In this document: positions 1-8,069 of the stretch, in pieces
How the letters are laid out: each line of letters opens with the position of its first letter
Position numbering within the stretch: position 1 is the stretch's first letter
NCBI RefSeq assembly: GCF_015163655.1
Contig: NZ_JADEUF010000037.1
Span: forward strand, 1 to 32,768
DNA: 32,768 nt
Source: Xenorhabdus griffiniae
Lineage (GTDB): Bacteria; Pseudomonadota; Gammaproteobacteria; Enterobacterales; Enterobacteriaceae
Direction: 5' to 3'
Position numbers and translations under genes: made by a program
The notes under the pieces: model-generated
The model's database searches: none
Told to the model about the DNA's origin: nothing
Seen by the model: only the letters and a program-made list of their open reading frames with translations

Positions 1-13
1 ATATTAAATAACT

Positions 14-46
14 AAAACCGCTAGTTAGAAATAACTAGCGGTTTTT
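14..46. terminator. Bidirectional intrinsic terminator downstream of sfsB
   Basis: A perfect 14-bp inverted repeat (AAAACCGCTAGTTA at 14-27, its complement at 32-45) encloses a GAAA tetraloop. It has a T-run on the plus-strand side and the matching A-run on the other side, so it can stop transcription in both directions. On the minus strand it lies just past the sfsB stop codon. It may also end a plus-strand gene left of the window. Confidence 0.85.
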
Positions 47-68
47 CTTTCAATAGTTATATTGATAG

Positions 69-335
69 CTAATTATTCTTTTTCTCTCTAACTTTTCTTT
101 CCAATAGTTCTCCTGTGTGGGGATCGAAATAGCGGCTTGGCCATATTTCAGACGGATGTAGTTCTAAGTAATTCGCTATTATCCATTCTCCCTTGGGCCA
201 CGGGCGAGAAAGTGTATTCGCCAAAGTTGATGAACTCAGTCCCGCCGCACGAGAAACGGCAGCTAACGTCGTTCCGCGTTTGCGTAAAGCGGCAATAATA
301 TCAGCAGGATGCCAATCCGATTTCATAGAAATCAT
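69..335 (-). CDS. sfsB: SfsB/Nlp, Ner-family DNA-binding regulator
   Basis: This 88-residue protein belongs to the Ner/Nlp family, small helix-turn-helix proteins related to the Ner regulator of phage Mu. The family core is visible: DWHPADIIAALRKRG near residues 7-21, a helix-turn-helix around 24-43 (LAAVSRAAGLSSSTLANTL), then SRPWPKGE and IWPSRY. E. coli SfsB (sugar fermentation stimulation protein B) has about the same length and motifs and also lies downstream of ispB in the same direction, which supports the name. The start at 335 has an AGGA Shine-Dalgarno 8 nt upstream; an in-frame ATG three codons later is possible. The direct target in this organism is unknown. The gene is divergent from two Mu-like DNA-binding genes. 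Confidence 0.88.
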   Translation of the reverse strand: MISMKSDWHPADIIAALRKRGTTLAAVSRAAGLSSSTLANTLSRPWPKGEWIIANYLELHPSEIWPSRYFDPHTGELLERKVREKKNN

Positions 336-365
336 TTTTTTAATCCTTTTCTATTAAATTAGAAG

Positions 366-484
366 CCACATTAGTGGTATAACTAAAGCGTTAATGTGAA
401 ATTAATAACGAACACGAACCTGTTATTAAGAAAATAAAATAACATTATTTTTTCTAAAAATGTTTCTAATTTTTTCTTAATAAC
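366..484. promoter_or_regulatory. Divergent control region with repeated TTAATAAC boxes
   Basis: This AT-rich spacer between divergent sfsB and the first Mu-like gene is dense in symmetric elements. CACATTA (367-373) pairs with TAATGTG (392-398). TTAATAAC (402-409) pairs with GTTATTAA (422-429) across 12 nt, and a third TTAATAAC lies at 477-484. TTTCTAA is repeated directly at 451-457 and 463-469. Such symmetry suits operators for the flanking DNA-binding proteins, but binding is inference. I see no convincing sigma-70 promoter for either gene. Confidence 0.45.
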
Positions 485-522
485 TTCTTTTTTGAACTTG
501 GTTACAAAAATAGAGAAACATT

Positions 523-870
523 ATGAAAAAAGAGTGGTATACGGCAATGGAGTTGACCGGTGTAGGTGAGTTACCTAGATCACCACAAGGAGTTAATGCC
601 AGGGCAAAACGTGAAGAGTGGTTGAGGCAAAAACGGTCAGGCGTCCAGGGAAGGGCGATCGAATACCATTACTCTTGTTTTCCCAAATCAACGTTAGAAG
701 CTTTAGAGCTTCATGAAACACCAGCGGAATATCAGGTTCAGAAACAAGATCCTTTATCCATTTGGGTAAGTGCATTTAATTTACTCACCGAGGAAGAGAA
801 GGAGGTGATTACCGAAGTGATATTACGAGATGGCATAAGAAGTTTTTTGGAAAAAATCATAGCTACTTGA
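523..870 (+). CDS. Mu transposase/repressor N-terminal-like DNA-binding protein, copy 1
   Basis: This 115-residue protein has an N-terminal segment (about 1-54) with the pattern of the Mu transposase/Mu repressor DNA-binding domain (HTH_Tnp_Mu_1 type): EWY near the start, LPxSPQGVN, a central W, then GVQGxAxEY and a proline. The Mu domain is a winged helix that binds operator/enhancer DNA. The rest (QDPLSIWVSAFNLLTEEEKE to the end) looks helical. There is no catalytic transposase domain, so it is a regulator and not a transposase. It is 56% identical (30/54) to the next gene over the N-terminus. The Shine-Dalgarno is weak (AGAGA). Its target is unknown; the divergent sfsB promoter region is the obvious candidate. 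Confidence 0.75.
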   Translation: MKKEWYTAMELTGVGELPRSPQGVNARAKREEWLRQKRSGVQGRAIEYHYSCFPKSTLEALELHETPAEYQVQKQDPLSIWVSAFNLLTEEEKEVITEVILRDGIRSFLEKIIAT

Positions 871-945
871 GACAGCTTTTGAAAAGCCAGGTGCTTAAAA
901 TTTGGCTTTCTCGTCACTGCTCCAGTATCAAGCGAGGAGAAAGAG

Positions 946-1326
946 ATGAAAAAAGAGTGGTATTCTGCAAAAGAACTCATCGGCCTCGCAGGGCTGCCAT
1001 CGTCTCCCCAAGGAGTCAATCTAATGGCAAGACGCGAGGGCTGGGAACAACGCCGTAAGCGTGGCGTCCAGGGGAAAGCGCTCGAATATAATGTTAACAG
1101 CTTGCCCGAAGAAGTCGTGAATGTACTGACAGTCAGTGAAAATTCAGTCGAATACTACCGCAATAAGCGACAAGACCCATTTATGATCTGGGTAGAGGCT
1201 TATTACCAGTTGAGCAAATCCGAAAGAGAACGAATGGTTAAATTTATTTTGAGAAAAGGATTAGCCAGCCTTGTCCAATATGTCGGTATTCATGATCTTG
1301 ATAATAAAGACAGCGCCCTAGATTGA
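946..1326 (+). CDS. Mu transposase/repressor N-terminal-like DNA-binding protein, copy 2
   Basis: This 126-residue paralogue of the preceding gene aligns without gaps from MKKEWY to about residue 70. It shares LPxSPQGVN, the central W33, GVQGxAxEY and the C-terminal QDPxxIWVxA segment, followed by a longer tail. The ribosome-binding site is strong (AGGAG about 8 nt upstream), much better than that of copy 1, so the two are probably translated at different rates. A short inverted repeat (AAAGCCA and TGGCTTT) lies in the 75-nt gap between the genes, without a T-run. The gene converges on ispB with only 23 nt between stop codons and no obvious terminator. A DNA-binding role is inferred from the domain. 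Confidence 0.75.
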   Translation: MKKEWYSAKELIGLAGLPSSPQGVNLMARREGWEQRRKRGVQGKALEYNVNSLPEEVVNVLTVSENSVEYYRNKRQDPFMIWVEAYYQLSKSERERMVKFILRKGLASLVQYVGIHDLDNKDSALD

Positions 1327-1349
1327 ATGATCTGGGCACTGATTCAGTT

Positions 1350-2321
1350 TTAGGAAAGTCGCTGTACAGCGACATGGGCCAACCCCTCAAGGGCCGCCTT
1401 GTATGGAGAGTTTTCCAGTGACTGCAATGCTGAAATGGCCTTATCTGCTTCTTCTTCTGCCCGTTGGCGGGTGTATTTAAGTGAACCACACTGTTTCATC
1501 GTTGCCAGAACGGTATCCAGCAAATGGCGGCCATTACCTTGTTCAATGGCACTTCGGATCAACGCGGATTGTTCCGGTGTTCCGTGATTCATGGCGTGCA
1601 AAAGAGGCAATGTAGGTTTGCCTTCGTTTAAGTCATCTCCGGTATTCTTACCAAGCGTACTGTTGTCTGAGTCATAATCCAGCAGATCATCAATTAATTG
1701 AAATGCGGTGCCGAGATAACGGCCATAATCACGTAGTGCTATTTCTTGTTCAGGAGTAGCATTGGCGAGAATGGCGGCTGAGTGCGCAGCAACTTCAAAC
1801 AGGCGGGCGGTTTTACTGTAAATGACCCTCATATAGTCATCTTCTGAAATATTAGGATCATTGCAATTCATCAACTGCATGACTTCACCTTCAGCGATGA
1901 CATTAGTGGCATCAGACATCAATTTTAATACGCGCATGGAGTCGAGATCGGTCATCATTTGAAATGAACGCGTATAGATAAAATCACCCACCAAGACACT
2001 GGCTGCGTTGCCATAAATGGAATTAGCTGTCGCCTTACCACGGCGCATGTCAGACTCATCAACGACATCATCATGCAGCAGTGTTGCCGTGTGGATAAAT
2101 TCAATCAATGCAGCAACTTTGATATATTTTTCGTCTTGGCAATGAAGGGCTTTACCTGCCAGTATGGCAATCATTGGTCGAATGCGTTTGCCACCGCCGC
2201 TGATGATGTAATATCCAAGTTGGTTGATCAACGCAACGTCAGAATTTAATTGGTTAAGAATGGTTTCATTAACCGCTGCCATATCATCAGCGGTGAGTTT
2301 AAGTATCGATTCTAAATTCAT
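1350..2321 (-). CDS. ispB: Octaprenyl diphosphate synthase
   Basis: IspB extends farnesyl diphosphate with isopentenyl diphosphate to the C40 side chain of ubiquinone and menaquinone. At 323 residues it has the same length as E. coli IspB. The first aspartate-rich motif is at 84-88 (DDVVD) and the second at 211-215 (DDLLD); GGGKRIRP at 42-49 is the usual substrate-binding segment. The start gives a full-length match, although no good Shine-Dalgarno precedes it. It is divergent from rplU across 251 bp, as in E. coli. Identification is firm; the exact chain length of the product cannot be read from the sequence. Confidence 0.96.
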   Translation of the reverse strand: MNLESILKLTADDMAAVNETILNQLNSDVALINQLGYYIISGGGKRIRPMIAILAGKALHCQDEKYIKVAALIEFIHTATLLHDDVVDESDMRRGKATANSIYGNAASVLVGDFIYTRSFQMMTDLDSMRVLKLMSDATNVIAEGEVMQLMNCNDPNISEDDYMRVIYSKTARLFEVAAHSAAILANATPEQEIALRDYGRYLGTAFQLIDDLLDYDSDNSTLGKNTGDDLNEGKPTLPLLHAMNHGTPEQSALIRSAIEQGNGRHLLDTVLATMKQCGSLKYTRQRAEEEADKAISALQSLENSPYKAALEGLAHVAVQRLS

Positions 2322-2468
2322 GTTTTGGCTTTGGACTCTGATTCAGAGCTGTGCTCATTAATTAGCATATCAATAGATATCAAGATATATTGATTGTACT
2401 TGAAAAACCGTTCAAATAAATGACAATTGAAAAACTCTGTTTTTTTCTCATCTGTTCTAATTCTGCAC

Positions 2469-2497
2469 TTGTCTTCCAGGTGGTTTTTGCGTAGAAT
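2469..2497 (+). promoter_or_regulatory. Sigma-70 promoter of rplU-rpmA
   Basis: The -35 element TTGTCT (2469-2474) and -10 element TAGAAT (2492-2497) are separated by exactly 17 nt and followed by a GC-rich discriminator (TCGCGCCC). This arrangement is typical of growth-rate and ppGpp-controlled ribosomal promoters. Transcription would start near 2504, giving a leader of about 70 nt. Confidence 0.75.
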
Positions 2498-2523
2498 TCG
2501 CGCCCTATTGTGAATATTTTATA

Positions 2524-2556
2524 GCGCGCTCTGGAAAGCATTTTTAGGGGGTGCGC
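2524..2556 (+). other. Hairpin in the rplU leader
   Basis: GCGCGCTC (2524-2531) can pair along 8 positions with GGGTGCGC (2549-2556), including two G-U pairs, with a 17-nt loop. The structure ends 7 nt before the rplU Shine-Dalgarno GGAG (2564-2567). It could influence translation of L21 or act in autoregulation; that is inference. Confidence 0.4.
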
Positions 2557-2572
2557 GGAAAGCGGAGTTTAT

Positions 2573-2881
2573 ATGTACGCAGTTTTCCAAAGTGGTGGTA
2601 AACAACACCGAGTAAGCGAAGGCCAAACAATTCGCTTGGAAAAGCTGGACATCGCAACAGGTGAAACTGTTGAGTTTGACCAGGTGCTGATGGTCGCTAA
2701 CGGCGAAGACATCAAAATCGGCGCTCCAGTAGTTGAAGGCGTTAAAATTAAAGCTGAAGTTGTAGCTCACGGTCGTGGCGAGAAAGTTAAAATTGTTAAG
2801 TTTCGTCGTCGTAAACACAGCCGTAAGCAGCAGGGCCACCGTCAGTGGTTCACCGATGTTAAAATCACTGGCATCGCTTAA
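2573..2881 (+). CDS. rplU: 50S ribosomal protein L21
   Basis: L21 (102 residues; 103 in E. coli) binds 23S rRNA in the large subunit. The opening [14 protein letters not shown] is characteristic, and the C-terminal basic stretch [15 protein letters not shown] is the RNA-contacting part. A GGAG Shine-Dalgarno lies 5 nt before the ATG. It is co-transcribed with rpmA 19 nt downstream, from the promoter at 2469. Confidence 0.98.
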   Translation: MYAVFQSGGKQHRVSEGQTIRLEKLDIATGETVEFDQVLMVANGEDIKIGAPVVEGVKIKAEVVAHGRGEKVKIVKFRRRKHSRKQQGHRQWFTDVKITGIA

Positions 2882-2888
2882 GATTTAG

Positions 2889-3158
<270 letters not shown>

Positions 3159-3183
3159 GTTTTTTGCATCTTGATCGAATCAG

Positions 3184-3216
3184 AAGCCCTGCAATGTGTG
3201 TTGCGGGGCTTTTTAT
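3184..3216 (+). terminator. Intrinsic terminator of rplU-rpmA
   Basis: AAGCCCTGCAA (3184-3194) pairs over 11 positions, one of them G-U, with TTGCGGGGCTT (3201-3211) around a TGTGTG loop. A T-rich run follows. It separates the ribosomal pair from obgE. Confidence 0.88.
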
Positions 3217-3247
3217 TATTCTGGATTACGCCATCTCTGGGTACTAG

Positions 3248-4459
<1,212 letters not shown>

Positions 4460-4481
4460 TCTTCCGTAACCATTTGAATAT

Positions 4482-4515
4482 AAAAAAAGGGCGCTGTATT
4501 TGGCGCCCTTTTTTT
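4482..4515. terminator. Bidirectional terminator between convergent obgE and dacB
   Basis: Seven A residues plus GGGCGC (4482-4494) pair with GCGCCC plus seven T residues (4503-4515), with an 8-nt loop. The A and T runs on both sides make it active in both directions, which suits the convergent genes. Confidence 0.9.
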
Positions 4516-4547
4516 GATCAAGTTCTTCTTACCAAAACTGAGCCAAT

Positions 4548-6008
4548 TCAGTGACTTTGATATAACGATTTATATAAATTGTGTTCAAAACGCGATAACG
4601 GAACACGGCGGGTTCGCTGATCTGCTGGAGGAACAGAGTATGCAGAGACAAACTGGACAAAAGCAATTTGCTGTCCACTGGCGGCAGTCATAAACCCTGC
4701 AAGGTTATAAACTCCTTGTAATGATCCCGTTTTGGCAAAGACTTTACCATCAAGCCCCGATTCATGCAGGCCAGGACGGTAGGCCAACGTGCCATCATAT
4801 CCCGCTTTGGGTAACATAGAGATGAAGTCCAACTCATCATTGTGCTGAGCAATAAATTGCAATACTTCCATCATGGTTGTGGCAGCGATTAAATTGTGGC
4901 GTGAAAGGCCAGAACCATCCACCATGATAGTATTGCCTAAATCAATACCCGCTTTCTGTTTCAGAATCTGGCGGACTGCGTCGGAACCTGCCCGCCATGT
5001 TCCTGGAACGTTAAAATAGCGGTGGCCGAGGGTACGAAAGAGGGTATCCGCAATCATGTTATCTGATTTTTTCAACATGATTTCGAGCATCTTATTTAGT
5101 GGTGCAGATTGATTTACAGCGAGGATCTTTTCTGGTTGCTTAGGCGTTGACTGGAGCCGGATATGGCCTTTTAACTCAATACCGGCAATTTTCAGTTCAT
5201 TCTTGAGTATCTTACCGGCATAGCTAGGCCCATTCTGGATAGCAAATGCCAATGGCAGTGGTTCGTCGCGTTGTGTCAGGCAACCTGTGAGGGTATATCG
5301 ATTCAAATCACCTGATGTAACATCAAATTCACAATACTTTGCTTCTGGTGAACCCTTAGCCAAGGTTTTGACTTCACTCAGTACATTAACAGGATAAAAA
5401 GAGGGGACACGGACAGATGCCAGTTCGCCAGGTTGTTCTGAGCTGTAGAGTGAAACAGAAAAACAGTTCTTATCCACGATGGCTGCTGATGGAGGGGCAC
5501 TGAAACACTGTGTCATATCGTTCCATATCCAGCCTGGGGCTTTATCGTGACTGGAGAAAATCGAAATATCTATGACAAGATCTCCATTAATCTGTTTTAT
5601 ACCAGATTGTTTTAAGGATTCCACCATATTGCGCAGTTGTGAACGTGTCAGCACGGGATCACCGACAAAGCGAGCCGTTAGATTACCTTTTAATACACCC
5701 TCTGAAACATCAGCATCACTTTCCAATGTTGTGGTAAAACGGTAATCCTTACCAAGCTGCAATAGCGCTGCTAATGCCGTCACAATTTTCTGCGTACTGG
5801 CAGGTAAAGCCATTTGTTGCCCGTGATAATCAACTAAGGGATTTTTTGCCCCAACGGTTTGGGCAATAAATGAAAAATGAGTTCCCGTAGGCAAATACTG
5901 GGCACTTTTCTCAATATAAGAAATATCAGAAGAGGCATTTGCACTGAAAATACTCAGACTCAAGCTGAGCATACAAGCTATTCTGCTGGTCATTTTTAAA
6001 AGAGCCAT
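4548..6008 (-). CDS. dacB: D-Ala-D-Ala carboxypeptidase/endopeptidase PBP4
   Basis: DacB is a periplasmic class C low-molecular-mass penicillin-binding protein that trims pentapeptides and cleaves cross-links in peptidoglycan. At 486 residues it is near the E. coli length (477). A signal peptide covers about 1-26 (ending SANA). All three catalytic motifs are present: STQK at 71-74 with nucleophile Ser71, SDN at 315-317 and KTG at 426-428. The large insert between the first two motifs is typical of PBP4. The start at 6008 has GGGA closely upstream; a methionine at position 6 lacks a ribosome-binding site. It is convergent with obgE and divergent from greA. Confidence 0.96.
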   Translation of the reverse strand: MALLKMTSRIACMLSLSLSIFSANASSDISYIEKSAQYLPTGTHFSFIAQTVGAKNPLVDYHGQQMALPASTQKIVTALAALLQLGKDYRFTTTLESDADVSEGVLKGNLTARFVGDPVLTRSQLRNMVESLKQSGIKQINGDLVIDISIFSSHDKAPGWIWNDMTQCFSAPPSAAIVDKNCFSVSLYSSEQPGELASVRVPSFYPVNVLSEVKTLAKGSPEAKYCEFDVTSGDLNRYTLTGCLTQRDEPLPLAFAIQNGPSYAGKILKNELKIAGIELKGHIRLQSTPKQPEKILAVNQSAPLNKMLEIMLKKSDNMIADTLFRTLGHRYFNVPGTWRAGSDAVRQILKQKAGIDLGNTIMVDGSGLSRHNLIAATTMMEVLQFIAQHNDELDFISMLPKAGYDGTLAYRPGLHESGLDGKVFAKTGSLQGVYNLAGFMTAASGQQIAFVQFVSAYSVPPADQRTRRVPLSRFEHNLYKSLYQSH

Positions 6009-6218
6009 AGATCCCGCATATGAAGGTGATGTATTCCAAGAATATTTGTATTAATCATACTAAGGTATAATTCAAAGGAAAAGTAAACGATGATCCATCA
6101 TCAACTCTACGTTAGAATGATAGATTGGCAGGTAAATATGCCTGTGGACTTCAGATTGTGCTGAATTACACTTCTTTTTATTAAGTATCTGTAAGCCCGC
6201 CTGATAAGGTGTGCTCAT

Positions 6219-6249
6219 TGTGCTGTTATTAAAAAATGTGCTGTTATTA
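6219..6249 (+). repeat. Tandem 13-bp repeat with 18-bp period upstream of greA
   Basis: TGTGCTGTTATTA occurs at 6219-6231 and again at 6237-6249. The first copy offers a weak -35 (TTGTGC, 6219-6224) and the second a weak -10 (TGTTAT, 6242-6247) at 17-nt spacing, so the duplication may form the greA promoter. In E. coli the greA leader yields small GraL RNAs; I cannot see a clear GraL terminator here. Confidence 0.4.
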
Positions 6250-6302
6250 CAAGAATCAGGAAGATGTTGTTTGGGCTTAGGATTAATTTAGAGGTTTAAT
6301 AA

Positions 6303-6779
6303 ATGAAACAAATTCCGATGACGGTACGTGGCGCGGATAAATTGCGCGAAGAATTAGAACATTTGAAAAATGTACGTCGGCCTCAAATTATTGCCGCAAT
6401 CGCTGAGGCGCGTGAGCACGGTGATTTGAAAGAAAACGCGGAATATCATGCCGCTCGTGAGCAGCAGGGATTCTGCGAAGGCCGTATTCAGGAAATTGAG
6501 GCTAAGCTTTCCAATGCACAGGTGATTGATGTCACGAAGATGACCAACAATGGCCGAGTGATTTTTGGGGCAACGGTCACGGTACTGAACTTGGATTCCG
6601 ATGAAGAGCAGACCTACCGTATCGTCGGTGATGATGAAGCCAATATTAAAGAAAATCTTCTGTCAGTGAATTCACCGATTGCCCGTGGTTTGATTGGTAA
6701 AGAAGTGGATGATGCTGTTGTCATCTCCACGCCTGGCGGTCAAGTGGAATTCGAAGTTTTGAACGTGGATTATATCTGA
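6303..6779 (+). CDS. greA: Transcript cleavage factor GreA
   Basis: GreA enters the RNA polymerase secondary channel and stimulates cleavage of backtracked RNA. It has 158 residues, as in E. coli. The N-terminal coiled coil carries the acidic tip segment [18 protein letters not shown] (near 39-56), whose Asp and Glu act in cleavage, and the C-terminal FKBP-like domain contains [14 protein letters not shown]-type residues. AGAGG lies 9 nt before the ATG. It is monocistronic and has its own terminator. Confidence 0.98.
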   Translation: MKQIPMTVRGADKLREELEHLKNVRRPQIIAAIAEAREHGDLKENAEYHAAREQQGFCEGRIQEIEAKLSNAQVIDVTKMTNNGRVIFGATVTVLNLDSDEEQTYRIVGDDEANIKENLLSVNSPIARGLIGKEVDDAVVISTPGGQVEFEVLNVDYI

Positions 6780-6795
6780 TACACCATGAGCAAAG

Positions 6796-6821
6796 AAAAA
6801 GGCCAGTTTTTGGCCTTTTTT
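6796..6821 (+). terminator. Intrinsic terminator of greA
   Basis: AAAAAGGCCA (6796-6805) and TGGCCTTTTT (6811-6820) form a perfect 10-bp stem with a 5-nt loop, followed by T residues. It lies 17 nt after the greA stop codon. Confidence 0.9.
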
Positions 6822-6832
6822 ATCAAGGTAAA

Positions 6833-6937
6833 TATACCAATCATCTTTCAAGATGCGTCTTATATCTCCCCGCTACGCGGGGAGATATAAACAATCACAT
6901 TGATTTGCAAGCTGCAACTTGAAATTCATTGGGTATA
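6833..6937. mobile_element. MITE-like palindromic repeat between greA and yhbY
   Basis: This 105-bp element has terminal inverted repeats (TATACCAAT on the left, ATTGGGTATA on the right) and related subterminal sequences (TTTCAAGATGC and GCAACTTGAAA). At its centre is a perfect 14-bp palindrome (TTATATCTCCCCGC, 6860-6873) with a TAC loop. It encodes nothing. A 25-bp relative of its left end lies at 29127-29151. Size and structure fit a miniature non-autonomous element, comparable in organisation to ERIC-type enterobacterial repeats; the family name is not certain. Confidence 0.65.
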
Positions 6938-6972
6938 AATTAATATGGCACTTTTGTATAAATATGCCGTGA

Positions 6973-7266
6973 TTATTTAGGTAGACTAATCTTGCGTTCT
7001 TCCGATGGACGGTAGAGAACTAACATTTTGCCAATGATCTGCACGTTATGTGCACCAGTTTCACGAACAATCGCTTCAGCGATCAAAGTTTTTATTTCAC
7101 GGTCTTCGCCTGCAACTTTGACTTTGATAAGCTCGTGATGTGAAAGAGTTTGTTCGATTTCAGCCAACACACCTTCGGTTAACCCATTGTTGCCGATCAT
7201 AACGACAGGCTTTAATGAATGAGCGAGACTTTTCAGGTATTGGACTTGTTTCTTGTTAAGAGTCAT
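6973..7266 (-). CDS. yhbY: CRM-domain ribosome assembly factor YhbY
   Basis: YhbY is a 97-residue single-domain CRM (KH-like) RNA-binding protein associated with pre-50S particles. Its length equals that of the E. coli protein. Visible family features are the opening [23 protein letters not shown], the GxxG-like loop GNNGLTEGV and the ending RKISLPK. The Shine-Dalgarno is weak. It is divergent from rlmE, as in E. coli, which puts two genes acting on the large subunit side by side. Confidence 0.96.
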   Translation of the reverse strand: MTLNKKQVQYLKSLAHSLKPVVMIGNNGLTEGVLAEIEQTLSHHELIKVKVAGEDREIKTLIAEAIVRETGAHNVQIIGKMLVLYRPSEERKISLPK

Positions 7267-7312
7267 CGTTTTTTTGCTTAGTTGGGATTGAAAACGATAT
7301 ATTCTACCGCCA

Positions 7313-7357
7313 TCTCTTATCTATCACCATAAAAGTGTGGTGTGGTTTGATAAGAGA
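7313..7357 (+). other. Bipartite stem-loop in the yhbY-rlmE spacer
   Basis: TCTCTTATC (7313-7321) and GATAAGAGA (7349-7357) form a perfect 9-bp outer stem. Inside it, CACCA (7325-7329) pairs with TGGTG (7338-7342). The structure ends about 34 nt before the rlmE start. It may be an RNA hairpin in the rlmE leader or a DNA operator; no T-run follows. Confidence 0.45.
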
Positions 7358-7391
7358 GCGCAAAAAATTATTAGTAGAGTTGGAAAGAACA

Positions 7392-8021
7392 ATGGCCAAT
7401 AAAAAACGCTCAGCAAGCTCAAGTCGCTGGTTACAGGAACATTTTAGTGATAAATATGTTCTCCAGGCGCAGAAAAAAGGGCTTCGCTCTCGCGCTTGGT
7501 TTAAACTTGATGAGATACAGCAAAGCGACAAAATCTTTAAACCGGGTATGACCGTTGTTGATTTAGGTGCTGCTCCAGGTGGTTGGTCTCAGTACGTAGT
7601 GAGTCAGATTGGTCATAGCGGGCGAGTTATCGCTTGCGATCTCTTGCCAATGGATCCGATAGTTGGAGTCGATTTCCTGCAAGGAGACTTTCGTGATGGG
7701 CTGGTATTGAAAACATTACTTGAGAGAGTTGGTGATAATAAAGTCCAGGTCGTCATGTCGGATATGGCTCCTAATATGAGTGGAACCCCCGCGGTCGATA
7801 TTCCCCGATCCATGTATCTGGTTGAGTTAGCGTTGGATATGTGTCGTGATGTGCTGGCCCCTGGGGGTAGTTTTATTGTCAAAGTATTTCAGGGAGAGGG
7901 CTTTGATGAATACCTGAGGGAAATACGCTCCCTTTTTGCGAAGGTAAAAGTTCGTAAACCAGAATCTTCGCGGGCACGATCACGTGAAGTATACATTGTA
8001 GCGACAGGGCGGAAAGTGTAG
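7392..8021 (+). CDS. rlmE: 23S rRNA 2'-O-ribose U2552 methyltransferase
   Basis: RlmE (FtsJ/RrmJ) methylates U2552 in the A loop of 23S rRNA late in 50S assembly, using SAM. With the ATG at 7392 it has 209 residues, equal to E. coli. The K-D-K-E catalytic tetrad is complete: Lys38, Asp124, Lys164 and Glu199. The SAM motif [11 protein letters not shown] is at 57-67. A 19-codon upstream extension of the frame is rejected because [13 protein letters not shown] is the conserved N-terminus and GGAAAG precedes it. It forms an operon with ftsH 48 nt downstream. Confidence 0.97.
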   Translation: MANKKRSASSSRWLQEHFSDKYVLQAQKKGLRSRAWFKLDEIQQSDKIFKPGMTVVDLGAAPGGWSQYVVSQIGHSGRVIACDLLPMDPIVGVDFLQGDFRDGLVLKTLLERVGDNKVQVVMSDMAPNMSGTPAVDIPRSMYLVELALDMCRDVLAPGGSFIVKVFQGEGFDEYLREIRSLFAKVKVRKPESSRARSREVYIVATGRKV

Positions 8022-8069
8022 TACCCTGACTACTATTTGTTAACACAGTTGTAATATGAGGTTAATCCC

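Noticed and set aside
867-1058. 63-codon plus-strand frame spanning the gap between the two Mu-type genes
   Set aside because: It overlaps copy 2 in another frame and has no ribosome-binding site; the gap is better read as an untranslated spacer.
523-1326. Interpreting the Mu-like genes as truncated transposases of an insertion sequence
   Set aside because: Both are intact small frames without any catalytic domain remnant, inverted terminal repeats or target duplication nearby.
6066-6071. Perfect TATAAT on the plus strand in the dacB-greA spacer
   Set aside because: No -35 at acceptable spacing and over 230 nt from greA; kept only as an alternative for a long leader.
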